64,000 nucleotides of DNA from CAWDVK01 sp963805715 (GTDB lineage Bacteria; Actinomycetota; Actinomycetes; Streptosporangiales; Streptosporangiaceae). Each line of letters begins with the position of its first letter. The stretch's first letter is position 1. The notes under the pieces were generated by a model that did not search any database, had not been told where the DNA came from, and saw only the letters and a program-made list of their open reading frames with translations. This document shows, one piece after another, positions 53,431 through 62,868 of the stretch. The stretch is taken from positions 1 through 64,000 of the forward strand of contig CAWDVK010000008.1 of the NCBI GenBank assembly GCA_963805715.1, written 5' to 3'. A program made the position numbers and the translations under genes.

Positions 53431-55449
53431 GTGACCGCACCGGCCAGCATGCTCGAGCGACTGAATGATGAGCAGCGGCTGGCGGCAACACATCAGGGTG
53501 GCCCGCTCCTGGTGCTGGCCGGGGCCGGCACCGGGAAGACGGGCACGCTGGTGGCCAGGGCCGCGTGGCTGCGCGAGCAGGGCGTGCAGGCCAGCAGGAT
53601 CCTGCTGCTGACCTTCACCCGGCGAGCGGCCGACGACATGCTGGCCAGGGCACAGCCGCCGGGCACCGCCGCGGCCGACCGGATCTGCGGAGGCACCTTT
53701 CACGCCGTCGCGCATCGCATCATCCGCGCGAATGCGGAGTCGTTCTCGCTGCCGCCGGAATTCAGCGTGATCGATCCGGCCGATGTGGCAGGCGTCATGG
53801 ACACCCTGCGCAGCGAGCATGATCTCGTCGCGGTCGGCCGCCGGGCACCGCGGGCCGCGGTGTGCGCCGATATCTACACGCGGTGCGTGAACACCCACAC
53901 GCCGGTGCCGGAGGTCGTGGCCGCGGGCTTCCCGTGGTGCCGGAACTTCACCGTCCAGCTGGGCGCGATGTTCCGCGACTTTGCCGGCTACAAGCGGAGG
54001 CACGGGCTGGTCGACTTCGACGACCTGCTGCTGCTGTGGCGGGCAGCCCTGGCTGACCCGGCCGGCGGCCCGGCGCTGCGGCAGATGTTCGACGCGGTCC
54101 TGGTCGATGAGTACCAGGATGTCAACGCGGTCCAGGCGGACATCGTCCGGCTGCTGCGGCCCGATGGGCGCGGCCTGACCTGCGTAGGCGATGACGCGCA
54201 GGCCATCTATGCCTTCCGCGGCTCAGATCCCGCGCACCTGCGGCAGCTCTCCGCTGACTACCCCGGCCTGACCATCGTCAGGCTGACCAGGAACTACCGG
54301 TCCCGGCAGGCGCTGCTCGCGCTGGCCAACCAGGTACGGCCGCAGTCAGCTGGCCTGGAGCTGGCACTGGTGGCTGACCGCGGCACCGGGGCACCACCCC
54401 AGCTGGTGCGCTGCCATGACGAGGCGACTCAGGCGCGCGAGATCTGCGGGCGGGTGCTGGAGGCCTACGAGTCCGGCATCCGGCTGCAGCAGCAGGCCGT
54501 TCTGGTGCGGTCGGCCAACCATAGCGACGTGCTCGAGATCGAGCTGTCCGCCCGCGCCATCCCGTACGTGAAGTACGGCGGACTGCGCTTCACCGAGGCC
54601 GCGCACGTCAAGGACTTCCTGGCGGCGGCCAGGATCGTGGCCAATCCGGCCGATGACATCGCCTGGTTCCGGCTGCTCCGGCTGCACGAGGGCATCGGGC
54701 CGGTACTGGCCCGGCGCGTCATCGACGCGCTCCGGCTGCCGGAGCCGTCGCCGCTGGATCGCTGGCCGGAGGCGGCGCTGCAGCTGCCACCGAGGCCCGA
54801 GCCAGCAGTCTCGGCTACCGTCGGCCGGCTGACGGCCGCCGCGGCCGTGGAACGGACAGCGGAGCGCGCCACCGCGATCCTGGCCGCGCTGCATGACCCG
54901 CTCCGCGCGCGGTACGCCGATGCCGACATCCGCCTGGAGGACCTCCAGCGGCTGGCCGACGCGGCGGCCAGCAGGCCGTCCCTGCAGGACGCGCTGGTGG
55001 AGCTGACACTCGATCCGCCGGTCTCCGGATCTGACCTGGCCGGCCGTCCCCGGCTGGATGACGACTACCTGATCATCTCGACCATGCACTCGGCCAAGGG
55101 CCTCGAATGGCCGGTTGTGCATCTTCCGCAGCTGATTGACGGTGCCGTGCCCAGTGACATGGCGCTGTCGAGCCGGGCCGGACTGGCCGAGGAGCACCGG
55201 CTGTTCTATGTCGCGGTCACCCGGGCCCGCGACCAGCTCTATCTCTACGCGCCGCTGCGCCTGCATCACCACCGGGCAGCGCGGGATGACCGGCACAGCT
55301 ACGCACAGCTCAGCCGGTTCCTCGGCACCGCTGAGCTCGCGCACTGCGACATCGTGGAAGCCGTGCCGCCGCCCCCTGTCGTGCCCAGGCTCGGGGCGCT
55401 CGCCGCGACCGTGGACAGCTCGCTGGAGTCACTCTGGGGCACGTCCTGA
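53431..55449 (+). CDS. UvrD/Rep-type ATP-dependent DNA helicase
   Basis: 672 residues from GTG 53431. Superfamily 1A motifs in order: VLAGAGTGKT (I), LLLTFTRRAADDM (Ia), LVDEYQDVN (II), VGDDAQAIYAFRGS (III), LTRNYRS (IV), TMHSAKGLEW (V), YVAVTRARDQLY (VI). It unwinds DNA 3' to 5' in repair or recombination. It is a compact form without the long C-terminal extensions of UvrD/PcrA. ATG codons slightly upstream (53392) are less likely. Confidence 0.92.
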   Translation: MTAPASMLERLNDEQRLAATHQGGPLLVLAGAGTGKTGTLVARAAWLREQGVQASRILLLTFTRRAADDMLARAQPPGTAAADRICGGTFHAVAHRIIRANAESFSLPPEFSVIDPADVAGVMDTLRSEHDLVAVGRRAPRAAVCADIYTRCVNTHTPVPEVVAAGFPWCRNFTVQLGAMFRDFAGYKRRHGLVDFDDLLLLWRAALADPAGGPALRQMFDAVLVDEYQDVNAVQADIVRLLRPDGRGLTCVGDDAQAIYAFRGSDPAHLRQLSADYPGLTIVRLTRNYRSRQALLALANQVRPQSAGLELALVADRGTGAPPQLVRCHDEATQAREICGRVLEAYESGIRLQQQAVLVRSANHSDVLEIELSARAIPYVKYGGLRFTEAAHVKDFLAAARIVANPADDIAWFRLLRLHEGIGPVLARRVIDALRLPEPSPLDRWPEAALQLPPRPEPAVSATVGRLTAAAAVERTAERATAILAALHDPLRARYADADIRLEDLQRLADAAASRPSLQDALVELTLDPPVSGSDLAGRPRLDDDYLIISTMHSAKGLEWPVVHLPQLIDGAVPSDMALSSRAGLAEEHRLFYVAVTRARDQLYLYAPLRLHHHRAARDDRHSYAQLSRFLGTAELAHCDIVEAVPPPPVVPRLGALAATVDSSLESLWGTS

Positions 55450-55454
55450 GTTAC

Positions 55455-55620
55455 GTTCATGAGAGCATCAGGGACCGGAACGCGACTATCGGCCGGGCGG
55501 ACGCATTCATCTTTGTCGTGCCCGAGTACAGCTACGGATTCAATGCGGCGATAAAGAACGCCATTGACTACCTGAATGCCGGGTGTGACTACCTGAACGC
55601 CGAGTGGCGGCACCACCTCC
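55455..55620 (+). pseudogene. NADPH-dependent FMN reductase fragment
   Basis: In frame from about 55455: GRADAFIFVVPEYSYGFNAA, IKNAIDYLNA, the FMN-site end of NADPH:FMN reductases (usually ADAFVFVTPEYN). A duplicated CDYLNAE follows and homology then ends. No start and no N-terminal or C-terminal domain. It lies between the helicase and the MazG-like gene. Confidence 0.65.
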
Positions 55621-55658
55621 CGATCGTGGAGCAGCCAGCGCGGCCGGCTGGGCCCTGG

Positions 55659-56006
55659 TCAGTGGCGCGACGGCGCTGATCCGCCGGCGGCACCCGGCGG
55701 GTACCGGCGCTGCGCCTCGGTGAGCTTGGCGTTCGCCGCCTCGGCGAGATCGATGCCGAGTACGTCGGCCAGCAGCACGAGGTACAGCAGGACGTCGGCC
55801 ATTTCCTCCGCCGACCTGGTCCGCAGCGGCTCGCGCCGCGCCAGGTCACCGACCGATTCGGCCGGCAGCCACTGATACAACTCGGCGAGCTCGCCCACCT
55901 CGCCGACGAGCGCGAGCAGCACGGACTTAGGGTCGTGGAATCGTCCCCAGTCCCGCTCCTCGCTAAAGGCGCGCATGCGGTCCCGGAGAGCCTTAAGGTC
56001 AGACAC
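55659..56006 (-). CDS. MazG-like nucleotide pyrophosphohydrolase
   Basis: 115 residues from GTG 56004-56006. MazG/dUTPase-2 type helices: LLALVGEVGELAELYQW (ExxE) and EEMADVLLYLVLLADVL (ExxD). It should hydrolyse non-canonical nucleoside triphosphates to monophosphates, as the RS21-C6 group of small MazG proteins does. The longer open frame upstream is not coding. Confidence 0.87.
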   Translation of the reverse strand: MSDLKALRDRMRAFSEERDWGRFHDPKSVLLALVGEVGELAELYQWLPAESVGDLARREPLRTRSAEEMADVLLYLVLLADVLGIDLAEAANAKLTEAQRRYPPGAAGGSAPSRH

Positions 56007-56185
56007 GACCGAAGCATCCCACGCTTGCCTGGATGCGGTGGCGCGGGCGGACCAGGCCCCGCCATCAGCCAGGAAGTGTTTCAGGTGACGGGAAGCGGAG
56101 GGAATGCGCGCGGGAGTCGCACGGTTTGCCCTTTGCCGGGCAGCCCGGATTAACCGAACCTCAGGGAACGTTGGAAGATAGCCGT

Positions 56186-56737
56186 ATGCAACCACTTCGG
56201 CCGCTCTCGCTGGTACTGCTCGCGTGCGCGGTTGGCCTCGGTGCGGCCGCATGCGGGAGCAGCAGTCCCAGCAGCTCCAGCTCAAGCTCCAGTTCCGGCG
56301 CGGCGTCCAGCAGCGCCCCGGCCACCTCGGCCCCGGCGAGCAGCTCGGCGTCCTCGTCCAGCACGTCGGCTGCCGCCAGTCAGGTAGCCGCGAACTGGGT
56401 GGCCTTCTTCGATGCCAAGACCCCGGTTACCAGGCGGGTCGCGCTGCTGCAGGACGGGTCCGAGTTCGCCGCGGTGATCAAGTCCATGGCCGGATCCAGC
56501 CTGGCCAGCGAGGCCAGCGCCAAGGTCAGCAAGGTCACCGTCGTCTCGCCAGCCGAGGCCAAGGTCAGCTACTCGATCCTGGTCAGCGGCTCGCCCGCGC
56601 TGCCGAACCAGGCTGGCACCGCCGTGTACCAGGACGGCACCTGGAAGGTCGGCGTCGCCAGCTTCTGCGGCCTGCTGGCGCTGGAGAACGGCGGCAGCAC
56701 CAAGTCCCTGCCCGCAGCCTGCAAAGCCGCGAGCTAG
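56186..56737 (+). CDS. lipoprotein, MTB12-like C-terminal domain
   Basis: 183 residues. Lipobox ...VGLGAAAC with Cys at about 23, then a Ser/Ala linker of about 45 residues, then the domain WVAFFDAKTPVTRRVALLQD ... VSYSILVSGSPALPN ... GTWKVGVASFCGLLALE. This resembles the C-terminal domain of mycobacterial low-molecular-weight antigen MTB12-like proteins. Exposed at the membrane surface; function unknown. The exporter gene starts 5 bp after its stop. Confidence 0.82.
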   Translation: MQPLRPLSLVLLACAVGLGAAACGSSSPSSSSSSSSSGAASSSAPATSAPASSSASSSSTSAAASQVAANWVAFFDAKTPVTRRVALLQDGSEFAAVIKSMAGSSLASEASAKVSKVTVVSPAEAKVSYSILVSGSPALPNQAGTAVYQDGTWKVGVASFCGLLALENGGSTKSLPAACKAAS

Positions 56738-56741
56738 CCGG

Positions 56742-58337
56742 GTGGTCCGCTCGGCAGGAGCATCAGCCGAACAGGCGGTGACGTCGCGCCACGGCGGTCG
56801 CGCGATGGCGCTGGGCGTGCTCGTCGCCGTGCTGTTCCTGACGTTCCTCGATAACACGATCGTGAGCGTGGCCCTCGGCAGCGTGCAGGCTGACCTGCAC
56901 GCTGGCGTGACGGCGCTGCAGTGGGTGGTCAGCGCGTACGCCCTGACCTTCGCCAGCGCCATGCTCGGCTTCGGGATGGTGGGCGACGAATTCGGCCGTA
57001 AGCGGGTCATGCTCATCGGCATCGGCATCTTCTGCGCCGGGTCGGTGCTGTCGGCGCTCGCCCCGAATCCCGGCGTGCTGATCGCGGGACGGGCGGTGAT
57101 GGGCCTGGGCGCTGCCGCGAGCGAGCCGGGCACCCTGTCGATGCTGCGCCACCTGTACGCCGACGAGCGGACCCGGACCCGGGCGGTGGGCGTCTGGGCC
57201 GGCGTGTCCGGCCTCGCCCTCGCCGTCGGCCCCGTCATCGGGGGCGCCCTGGTGGGAGTCTGGAACTGGCATGCCATCTTCTGGTTCAACGTGGCGTTCG
57301 GGCTCGTTGCCTTCGCGGCCTGCCTGATCGTGCTGCCGGAGAATGCCGATCCGGACGCGCACCGGGTGGACATCGCCGGTACGGCGCTGGGCGCGGGCGC
57401 GCTGAGTGCCCTGGTCTTCGCGATCATCGGCGGCGAGGATTCGGGATTCGGGTCACCCGCGGTGCTCCTGCTGCTGTGCGTCAGCGCGGTCGCCGCCGCT
57501 GCGTTCTTCTGGTGGGAGAGCCGGGCCGCGTACCCGCTGCTCGACCTCAGATACCTCCGCGTCCCGCGTTTCCTGAGCGCGAATATCGTGGCGTTCTGCG
57601 CATATTTCGCGACCTTTGCCGTCTTCTTCTTCACCGCCCTCTACCTTGAGGAGGTCGTCGGCGACACGGGCTATCAGATCGCCCTGGTGTTCCTGCCGAT
57701 GACCACGCTGATGATCGCGGCATCCCTGGTGGCCGGCCGCTGGACCACCACGGCGGGCCCGCGGTGGTCCATCTTCATCGGCTGCCTGCTGTTCAGCGCC
57801 GGCCTGCTGCTCACCACGCTGACCCTGAGCCCCAATCCGCCGTATGGCCCGCTGGCCCTGGCCCTGGCCCTAACCGGCGTGGGAATCGGCACGACCGTCG
57901 TCCCCATTACTTCCTCCGCTCTCTCGGCGGTGCCGCCCGAGCGCTCGGGCATGGCGGCGTCGGCCACGAATACCAGCCGGGAGATCGGGGCCGTGACGGG
58001 CGTGGCGATCCTGGGCGCCCTGGTCAACGCGCAGCTGCACTCCAGCCTCATCAGCAGGCTGCAGCATCTCGGCATCCCGGCCACCTTCCAGTCGATCGTG
58101 ATTAACGCGATCGAGACGGGCACCGTGCCGTCCAGCAGCCATGCCAAAGGCGCGGGACCGGCAGGCGAGGGCAAGCTGGTGCAGGAGGTCATCCACGCCG
58201 CATACAGCGCGTTCTACGACGGGCTGCACGCGGCGCTGTTCCTCGCCGCCTTCCTGGTCCTGGCCGCCGGCCTGTTCACGTTCGTGCTGCTCGGCCGGCG
58301 CCCGCCGTCAGCCGACGCCAGTGCTACAGAGCAGTGA
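56742..58337 (+). CDS. DHA2-type MFS exporter
   Basis: 531 residues, 14 membrane segments: FLTFLDNTIVSVALGSV (motif D1), GDEFGRKRVMLIGIG, GRAVMGLGAAASEPGTLSML, GPVIGGALVGVWNWHAIFW (motif C of drug exporters). The GTG start at 56742 follows the lipoprotein stop by 4 bp, so both are likely co-transcribed. Its end overlaps the convergent DinB gene by 14 bp. Substrate unknown. Confidence 0.9.
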   Translation: MVRSAGASAEQAVTSRHGGRAMALGVLVAVLFLTFLDNTIVSVALGSVQADLHAGVTALQWVVSAYALTFASAMLGFGMVGDEFGRKRVMLIGIGIFCAGSVLSALAPNPGVLIAGRAVMGLGAAASEPGTLSMLRHLYADERTRTRAVGVWAGVSGLALAVGPVIGGALVGVWNWHAIFWFNVAFGLVAFAACLIVLPENADPDAHRVDIAGTALGAGALSALVFAIIGGEDSGFGSPAVLLLLCVSAVAAAAFFWWESRAAYPLLDLRYLRVPRFLSANIVAFCAYFATFAVFFFTALYLEEVVGDTGYQIALVFLPMTTLMIAASLVAGRWTTTAGPRWSIFIGCLLFSAGLLLTTLTLSPNPPYGPLALALALTGVGIGTTVVPITSSALSAVPPERSGMAASATNTSREIGAVTGVAILGALVNAQLHSSLISRLQHLGIPATFQSIVINAIETGTVPSSSHAKGAGPAGEGKLVQEVIHAAYSAFYDGLHAALFLAAFLVLAAGLFTFVLLGRRPPSADASATEQ

Positions 58338-58833
58338 CGAGGCCACGCAGGTAAGCCGCCTGCCCGGCGTGCTGGAGATCATCGGAGATGACGCTGACCA
58401 GGCGCACCCCGCGCGTCACCGGCGGATCCCATGAGTCATCGATAACCCGGTCCAGGTCGCCGCCGGTGAGGCTGCGGACATAACGCAGCGTCTGCTCATG
58501 AACGGCGTCGAAATAGCCGGTGAGCAGCTCGGCGGAGTCGACGGTCACCTGGGCGACCTGCTCAGCCGAGTGTGCGTAGCCCGTCTCGGCCGGGTCGAAC
58601 GGCAGCCCGAACTGTGCTGCCCAGCCGCCCGCGGTCCAGACCTGCTCCCGGCCGGCGAGGTCGGACACGTGATCGTCCTGGATCCGGGTCAGGTGCCATA
58701 CCAGCCACGCGAGGGTGTTCGCGTCCGGCTCGGGCCGGAACGCGAGCTGCTTCGCAGTCAGGCCGTCCACGGCAGCGTGCGTGACCTGGTGTATCCGGTC
58801 GAAGGCATCGGCGAGCAGGTCAGCGACCGTCAT
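58324..58833 (-). CDS. DinB/DUF664 family protein
   Basis: 169 residues, four-helix DinB fold: LLADAFDRIHQVTHAAVDGL, NTLAWLVWHLTRIQDDHV (metal-binding His), ISDDLQHAGQAAYLRGL (second metal His). Members include mycothiol-dependent transferases in actinobacteria. ATG 58833 has AAGGAG upstream. A 14-unit minisatellite begins 38 bp upstream of this start. Confidence 0.86.
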   Translation of the reverse strand: MTVADLLADAFDRIHQVTHAAVDGLTAKQLAFRPEPDANTLAWLVWHLTRIQDDHVSDLAGREQVWTAGGWAAQFGLPFDPAETGYAHSAEQVAQVTVDSAELLTGYFDAVHEQTLRYVRSLTGGDLDRVIDDSWDPPVTRGVRLVSVISDDLQHAGQAAYLRGLVTAL

Positions 58834-58870
58834 CGTGATTGCTCCTTACGCGTGAGGTCCGGGCGGCAGC

Positions 58871-59094
58871 GCGCCATCGTGACACAGCGCCATCGTGACA
58901 CAGCGCCATCGTGACACAGCGCCATCGTGACACAGCGCCATCGTGACACAGCGCCATCGTGACACAGCGCCATCGTGACACAGCGCCATCGTGACACAGC
59001 GCCATCGTGACACAGCGCCATCGTGACACAGCGCCATCGTGACACAGCGCCATCGTGACACAGCGCCATCGTGACACAGCGCCATCGTGACATA
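58871..59094. repeat. minisatellite, 14 x 16 bp
   Basis: Fourteen head-to-tail copies of GCGCCATCGTGACACA; thirteen are identical and the last ends GACATA. It fills the whole region between the divergent DinB and serpin genes, from 38 bp before one start to 20 bp before the other, so it must include or replace both promoters. Each unit repeats in three frames, giving a spurious 16-residue repeat peptide. Confidence 0.95.
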
Positions 59095-59114
59095 GGGCAA
59101 CCTGGGCCGGCCGC

Positions 59115-60395
59115 ATGGGGCACAGTGGCATGGTGACCCCAGTGACCCCTGACGCGTCGATCCGGGCCGGCCTGATCAGCTACGCGGGCCGCCTGCATGC
59201 CGCTATCGGCCAGCGGCACCACGTCGCATCCCCGCTGGCGGCCTGGCTGCTGCTGGCACTGTGCGCCCCGGCCGCCGGCGGAGCTGATCGCGCCATGCTG
59301 GCCGAGGTGCTCGGCTGCGATCCCGAGGCCGCCCGGCAGGCTGCAGCCGACCTGCTTTCCCGGCCGCACCCTCAGGTCGCGGCCGCGGCAGCCGTCTGGC
59401 AGGCTCGCCATGTCCCGGCCGGGCCGCGGTTCGAGCAGTGGCGGGCCGCCCTGCCCGCAGCCGTGCAGACCGGCGACCTGCCGGCCCCGGCCGAGCTGGA
59501 CAGCTGGGCGCGGCAGCACTCGTTCGGGCTGATCGAGCGGTTTCCCGTGCAGGTCGATCCGCGGGTCTACCTGGTGCTGGCCACCGCTCTGGCGACCAGG
59601 GTCTCCTGGCAGGTCCCGTTCGGGCTCGCCCCGGCTCGCGAGCTGGGCGCGGCCAGCCCGTGGGCATCGCGGCTCCGTCAGGTCCTGCGCACCCCGGAGC
59701 ACGGGCATGTCCAGTTCATCGCCGCGCAGGACCCTGGGGACCTGGCCGTCCACATCGCCGCCGCCGACGGCCTGATCGTGTGCTCGGTGGCCGCCGCTCC
59801 CGATGTCCCGGCGGCCGGCGTGCTGGCCGCCGCCTACCGCATCGGCTGCGCGCACGCGGACGGCGCGGACATCCGGCGCCGGCCACTGTCCGAGCTGCCG
59901 CTGGGCGACGGGCCGCTGTGGGCCATCCGCGAGGAGCTGTCGGCACGGGACAGCCAGGATGCCTGCACCGCCGTTCTCCCGGCCTGGTCCGCGCGCAGCC
60001 ATCATGACCTGGGCAGTGATCCCGCGCTCGGCTTCGCCGCGGCCGCCCGCGCGCTGGCCGGCGCGAATCCCGCGGAGGCGAGACAGGCAGCGATGGCCCG
60101 TTATCACCGGACCGGCTTCGAGGCGGCGGCGGTCACCGCCACCGCCGTCCGGATGAGCGTCGTGCGGGGCCGCGGCCCGCGCCGGGTCGCGGAGCTGCGC
60201 TTCGGGCATCCGTACGCGGTCGTGGCCGTCGCGACCAGCCAGCCGGAGCGGCCGGCCCGGCAGCACGGCCGCAGCCCCTGGCACGGCCTGCCCGTGTTCT
60301 CGGCCTGGGTTGCGGAGCCGGAGGATGCCGGGCCGGAGGATGCCGGGCCGGAGGATGCCCGGCCAGGGGATGCAGGGGCTGAGGGGTCCGGGTAG
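59115..60395 (+). CDS. serpin family protein
   Basis: 426 residues (ATG 59130 would drop five). Divergent serpin: VASPLAAWLLLALCAPAA near the N-terminus (helix B region), LDSWARQHSFGLIERFPVQV, YLVLATALATRVSWQVPF (the Asn-Thr-Lys-type strand), and the C-terminal FGHPYAVVAVATSQ with WHGLPVFSAWV. The reactive-centre loop is not obvious and the hinge is not canonical, so inhibition of proteases is unproven. A short repeat GPEDAGPEDARPGDAG ends the chain. No signal peptide, so probably cytosolic. Confidence 0.78.
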   Translation: MGHSGMVTPVTPDASIRAGLISYAGRLHAAIGQRHHVASPLAAWLLLALCAPAAGGADRAMLAEVLGCDPEAARQAAADLLSRPHPQVAAAAAVWQARHVPAGPRFEQWRAALPAAVQTGDLPAPAELDSWARQHSFGLIERFPVQVDPRVYLVLATALATRVSWQVPFGLAPARELGAASPWASRLRQVLRTPEHGHVQFIAAQDPGDLAVHIAAADGLIVCSVAAAPDVPAAGVLAAAYRIGCAHADGADIRRRPLSELPLGDGPLWAIREELSARDSQDACTAVLPAWSARSHHDLGSDPALGFAAAARALAGANPAEARQAAMARYHRTGFEAAAVTATAVRMSVVRGRGPRRVAELRFGHPYAVVAVATSQPERPARQHGRSPWHGLPVFSAWVAEPEDAGPEDAGPEDARPGDAGAEGSG

Positions 60396-60405
60396 TTTCT
60401 CGCCC

Positions 60406-61772
60406 ATGCACAGCGTGGACTCGACGACAGAGCAGATGATCAGGTCGGTACTCGCCTACGCCGAGAACCGGCTGCGGCTTGACCCCGTGCCGCTGGACAA
60501 GGGCTCGCGTGACCCGGCCCGCCTGGACGTGGCCCTGGAAGGGCTGCTCGGGGACAGCGGTCACGACCCTGACCAGGTGCTCGGCGCCTACGCGGCGACG
60601 CTCGCGCCGGCCGTCATCTCGGCGGACAGCCCGCGCTTCCTCGGCTTCATCCCGGCAGCGCCCACCAAGGCCGCGCTGCTTTTCGACATGCTCGTCTCCT
60701 GCGCCTCGATCCAGGGCATCTCGTGGCTGGAGGCGGCCGGCGCCATTCACGCCGAGAACCAGGTGCTCCGGCTGATCGCCGACCGGGCCGGGATGCCGGC
60801 CGGGCCGGCGGGTGCTTCGTCTCCGGCGGGTCCGCCGCGAACCTGTCGGCTCTGGCCGTCGCGCGCGAGATGGCCAAGCGCCGGCCCGGCCAGCAGGAAG
60901 GACAGCGGCGCTGGCGGGTGCTCGTCAGCGCTGACGCGCATTCCTCGGTGCTGAACACGCTCCGGCTGCTGGAAATGGACGCGCTCGTGGTCCAGGCTTC
61001 CGGTCACCGGCTGACCGGCACGGCCACGGCGCAGGTGATCGACGCGGACGCCGATCCGTCGTCCATCGCGGCGGTGGTGGCGACATCCGGCACGACGAAC
61101 GCGGGCATCATCGATGACCTGGCGGGCGTGGCCGAGGTGGCCCGGCGCCACCGCCTCTGGCTGCACGTGGACGGCGCTTACGGCGGCGCGGGCCTGTTCG
61201 CGCCGAGCGTCCGGGACCGTTACGCCGGCATCGAGCATGCCGACTCCTTCGTGGTGGACCCGCACAAGTGGCTCTTCGCCCCGTTCGACTGCGCGGCGCT
61301 GCTGTACCGGGAGCCGGCCCTGGCCAGGTCGGTGCACCGGCAGGACGCGTCCTACCTGGATGTCATCCACGATCATCCGGCCGAGTGGAACCCGACCGAT
61401 TACGCCTACCACCTGACCCGGCGGGCTCGCGGCCTGCCGCTGTGGTTCTCGCTCTGCGTGCATGGCGTCCGTGCCTATTCCGAGGCCATCGAGCGGGCGA
61501 TCCTGCTCGCCAGGCAGACTGCCGCCGAGATCTCCTCCCGGCCGGACCTGCAGCTCATCCGCGAGCCTGACCTGTCTGTCGTGCTGTTCCGGCGGCTCGG
61601 CTGGGGGCCGGCCGACTATGCGCGCTGGGCCGATCAGCTGCTGGACGATCAGGTGGCCTTCATGCCGCCCACGTCGTGGGAGGGAAAGACCGTAGCCAGG
61701 TTCGCCTTCCTGCACCCGCACACCACGATGCACCTGGTCCGCGAGATCCTCGACCGGATGGCTGACGGCTAG
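60406..61772 (+). CDS. PLP-dependent decarboxylase (one apparent frameshift)
   Basis: Group II pyridoxal-phosphate decarboxylase like aromatic-L-amino-acid or glutamate decarboxylases. FLGFIPAAPTKAALLFDML and SWLEAAGAIHAE in the first part, CFVSGGSAANLSAL, VSADAHSSV (His over the PLP ring), LHVDGAYGG (Asp) and VDPHKWLF (Schiff-base Lys) in the second. The frame changes at about 60802-60804: one more G in GCCGGGCC gives GMPAGAGGCFVSGG and a 456-residue protein. Substrate cannot be decided from the sequence. Confidence 0.87.
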
Positions 61773-61966
61773 CGATTCCCGGCCCTCAGCGCGCCCGCCC
61801 GGTGGTCTTCCTCAGCGCGCCCGCGCGGCCATAGGATCTGCGTCAACCGAGCGGAGGGAGGAGCGCCATCGCTACAGCGACGCCGGGGCCGCAGGGGCCA
61901 TCGCGGGGATCGGCATCACCCCAGCCGCAGACGTCGCCCGACCCGGCGCGGCTGGCCGCCGAGCAG

Positions 61967-62866
61967 ATGCAAGTCGCCCGGCTAGCCCGGCACGCGGACG
62001 TGGCGCTGCGCTCCATCGGCCAGCCCAATGCCGTGGCCCGCCAGTTCGACTTCTGGGACGAGAGCTATGAGTGGCGGCGGCTGTTCTCCGAGCTGCTCGG
62101 CACCTTCCTGCTCGTGCTGGTCGCCGTCGGCGCCGGCCAGGTGAACGCCAGGTTCGGCGGCCACGTCATTCCTGTCCCCGCCCAGGTGGTGGCGCCCGCG
62201 CTGATGGTCATGGCGATCATCCTGTTCATGGGCGCGGTCTCCGGCGCGCATCTCAACCCGGCGGTCAGCATGGCGTTCGCGATCCGCGGCAACTTCCCGT
62301 GGAAGCGGCTCCCTGCCTACGTCGTGGCCCAGCTGGCGGGCGCCGTGCTGGCCACGCTGCTGCTGTGGGCCCTCATCGGCAGGCACGGCGATGCCGGGCT
62401 GACCATGCCCGGTCCAGGCGTCTCGGCGGTCACGGCCATGCTGTGGGAGGCACTGCTCACGTTCGGCCTGGTCAGCGTCATACTCGGGACCGCTTCTGGC
62501 GCCCAGCAGCTCGGGCCGGTGGCCGCCTTCGGCGTCGGCAGCTTCATCGCCCTGGCCGGCCTGTTCGGGGCGCCGGTCAGCGGAGCCTCCATGAATCCGG
62601 CTCGCTCGCTCGGCCCGGCGCTCGTCCTCGGCGACTGGAACTCGTGGTGGGCTTACCTGGCCGGCCCGCTGGCCGGGGCGCTGATCGCGGTGGGCGCTGC
62701 TTACATCCTGCGCGGGGCGGGCGGCGGCACGCACGGGACCGAGGCGGCCCAGGGCACGCTCGGCACGCTGTGGCGGCCCGGCCCGATCGGGACGCCGTTG
62801 CCGGCCCCGGACGTGCCGCCGCCGGCGACGGGCCATCCGGCCGGCCCCGCCGAGGGCGGCGTCTAG
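61967..62866 (+). CDS. MIP family channel (aquaporin / glycerol facilitator)
   Basis: 300 residues from ATG 61967. Six membrane helices and both NPA boxes: SGAHLNPAVSMAF and SGASMNPARSLGP. The second box is followed by Arg (selectivity filter), and the short loops fit an aquaporin rather than a GlpF-type channel. The frame is open upstream to 61868, where GGAGGGAGGAG precedes an ATC codon at proper distance, so a longer N-terminus with a rare start is possible. The last 50 residues are Pro/Gly-rich. Confidence 0.9.
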   Translation: MQVARLARHADVALRSIGQPNAVARQFDFWDESYEWRRLFSELLGTFLLVLVAVGAGQVNARFGGHVIPVPAQVVAPALMVMAIILFMGAVSGAHLNPAVSMAFAIRGNFPWKRLPAYVVAQLAGAVLATLLLWALIGRHGDAGLTMPGPGVSAVTAMLWEALLTFGLVSVILGTASGAQQLGPVAAFGVGSFIALAGLFGAPVSGASMNPARSLGPALVLGDWNSWWAYLAGPLAGALIAVGAAYILRGAGGGTHGTEAAQGTLGTLWRPGPIGTPLPAPDVPPPATGHPAGPAEGGV

Positions 62867-62868
62867 CG

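Noticed and set aside
58871..59094. CRISPR array
   Set aside because: Units are contiguous with no spacers and only 16 bp long, and no cas gene is present.
58830..59131. Repeat protein (MALCHDGAVSRWRCVTM repeats) on the minus strand
   Set aside because: A product of translating the 16-bp minisatellite; open in three frames because 16 is not a multiple of three and the unit lacks stops.
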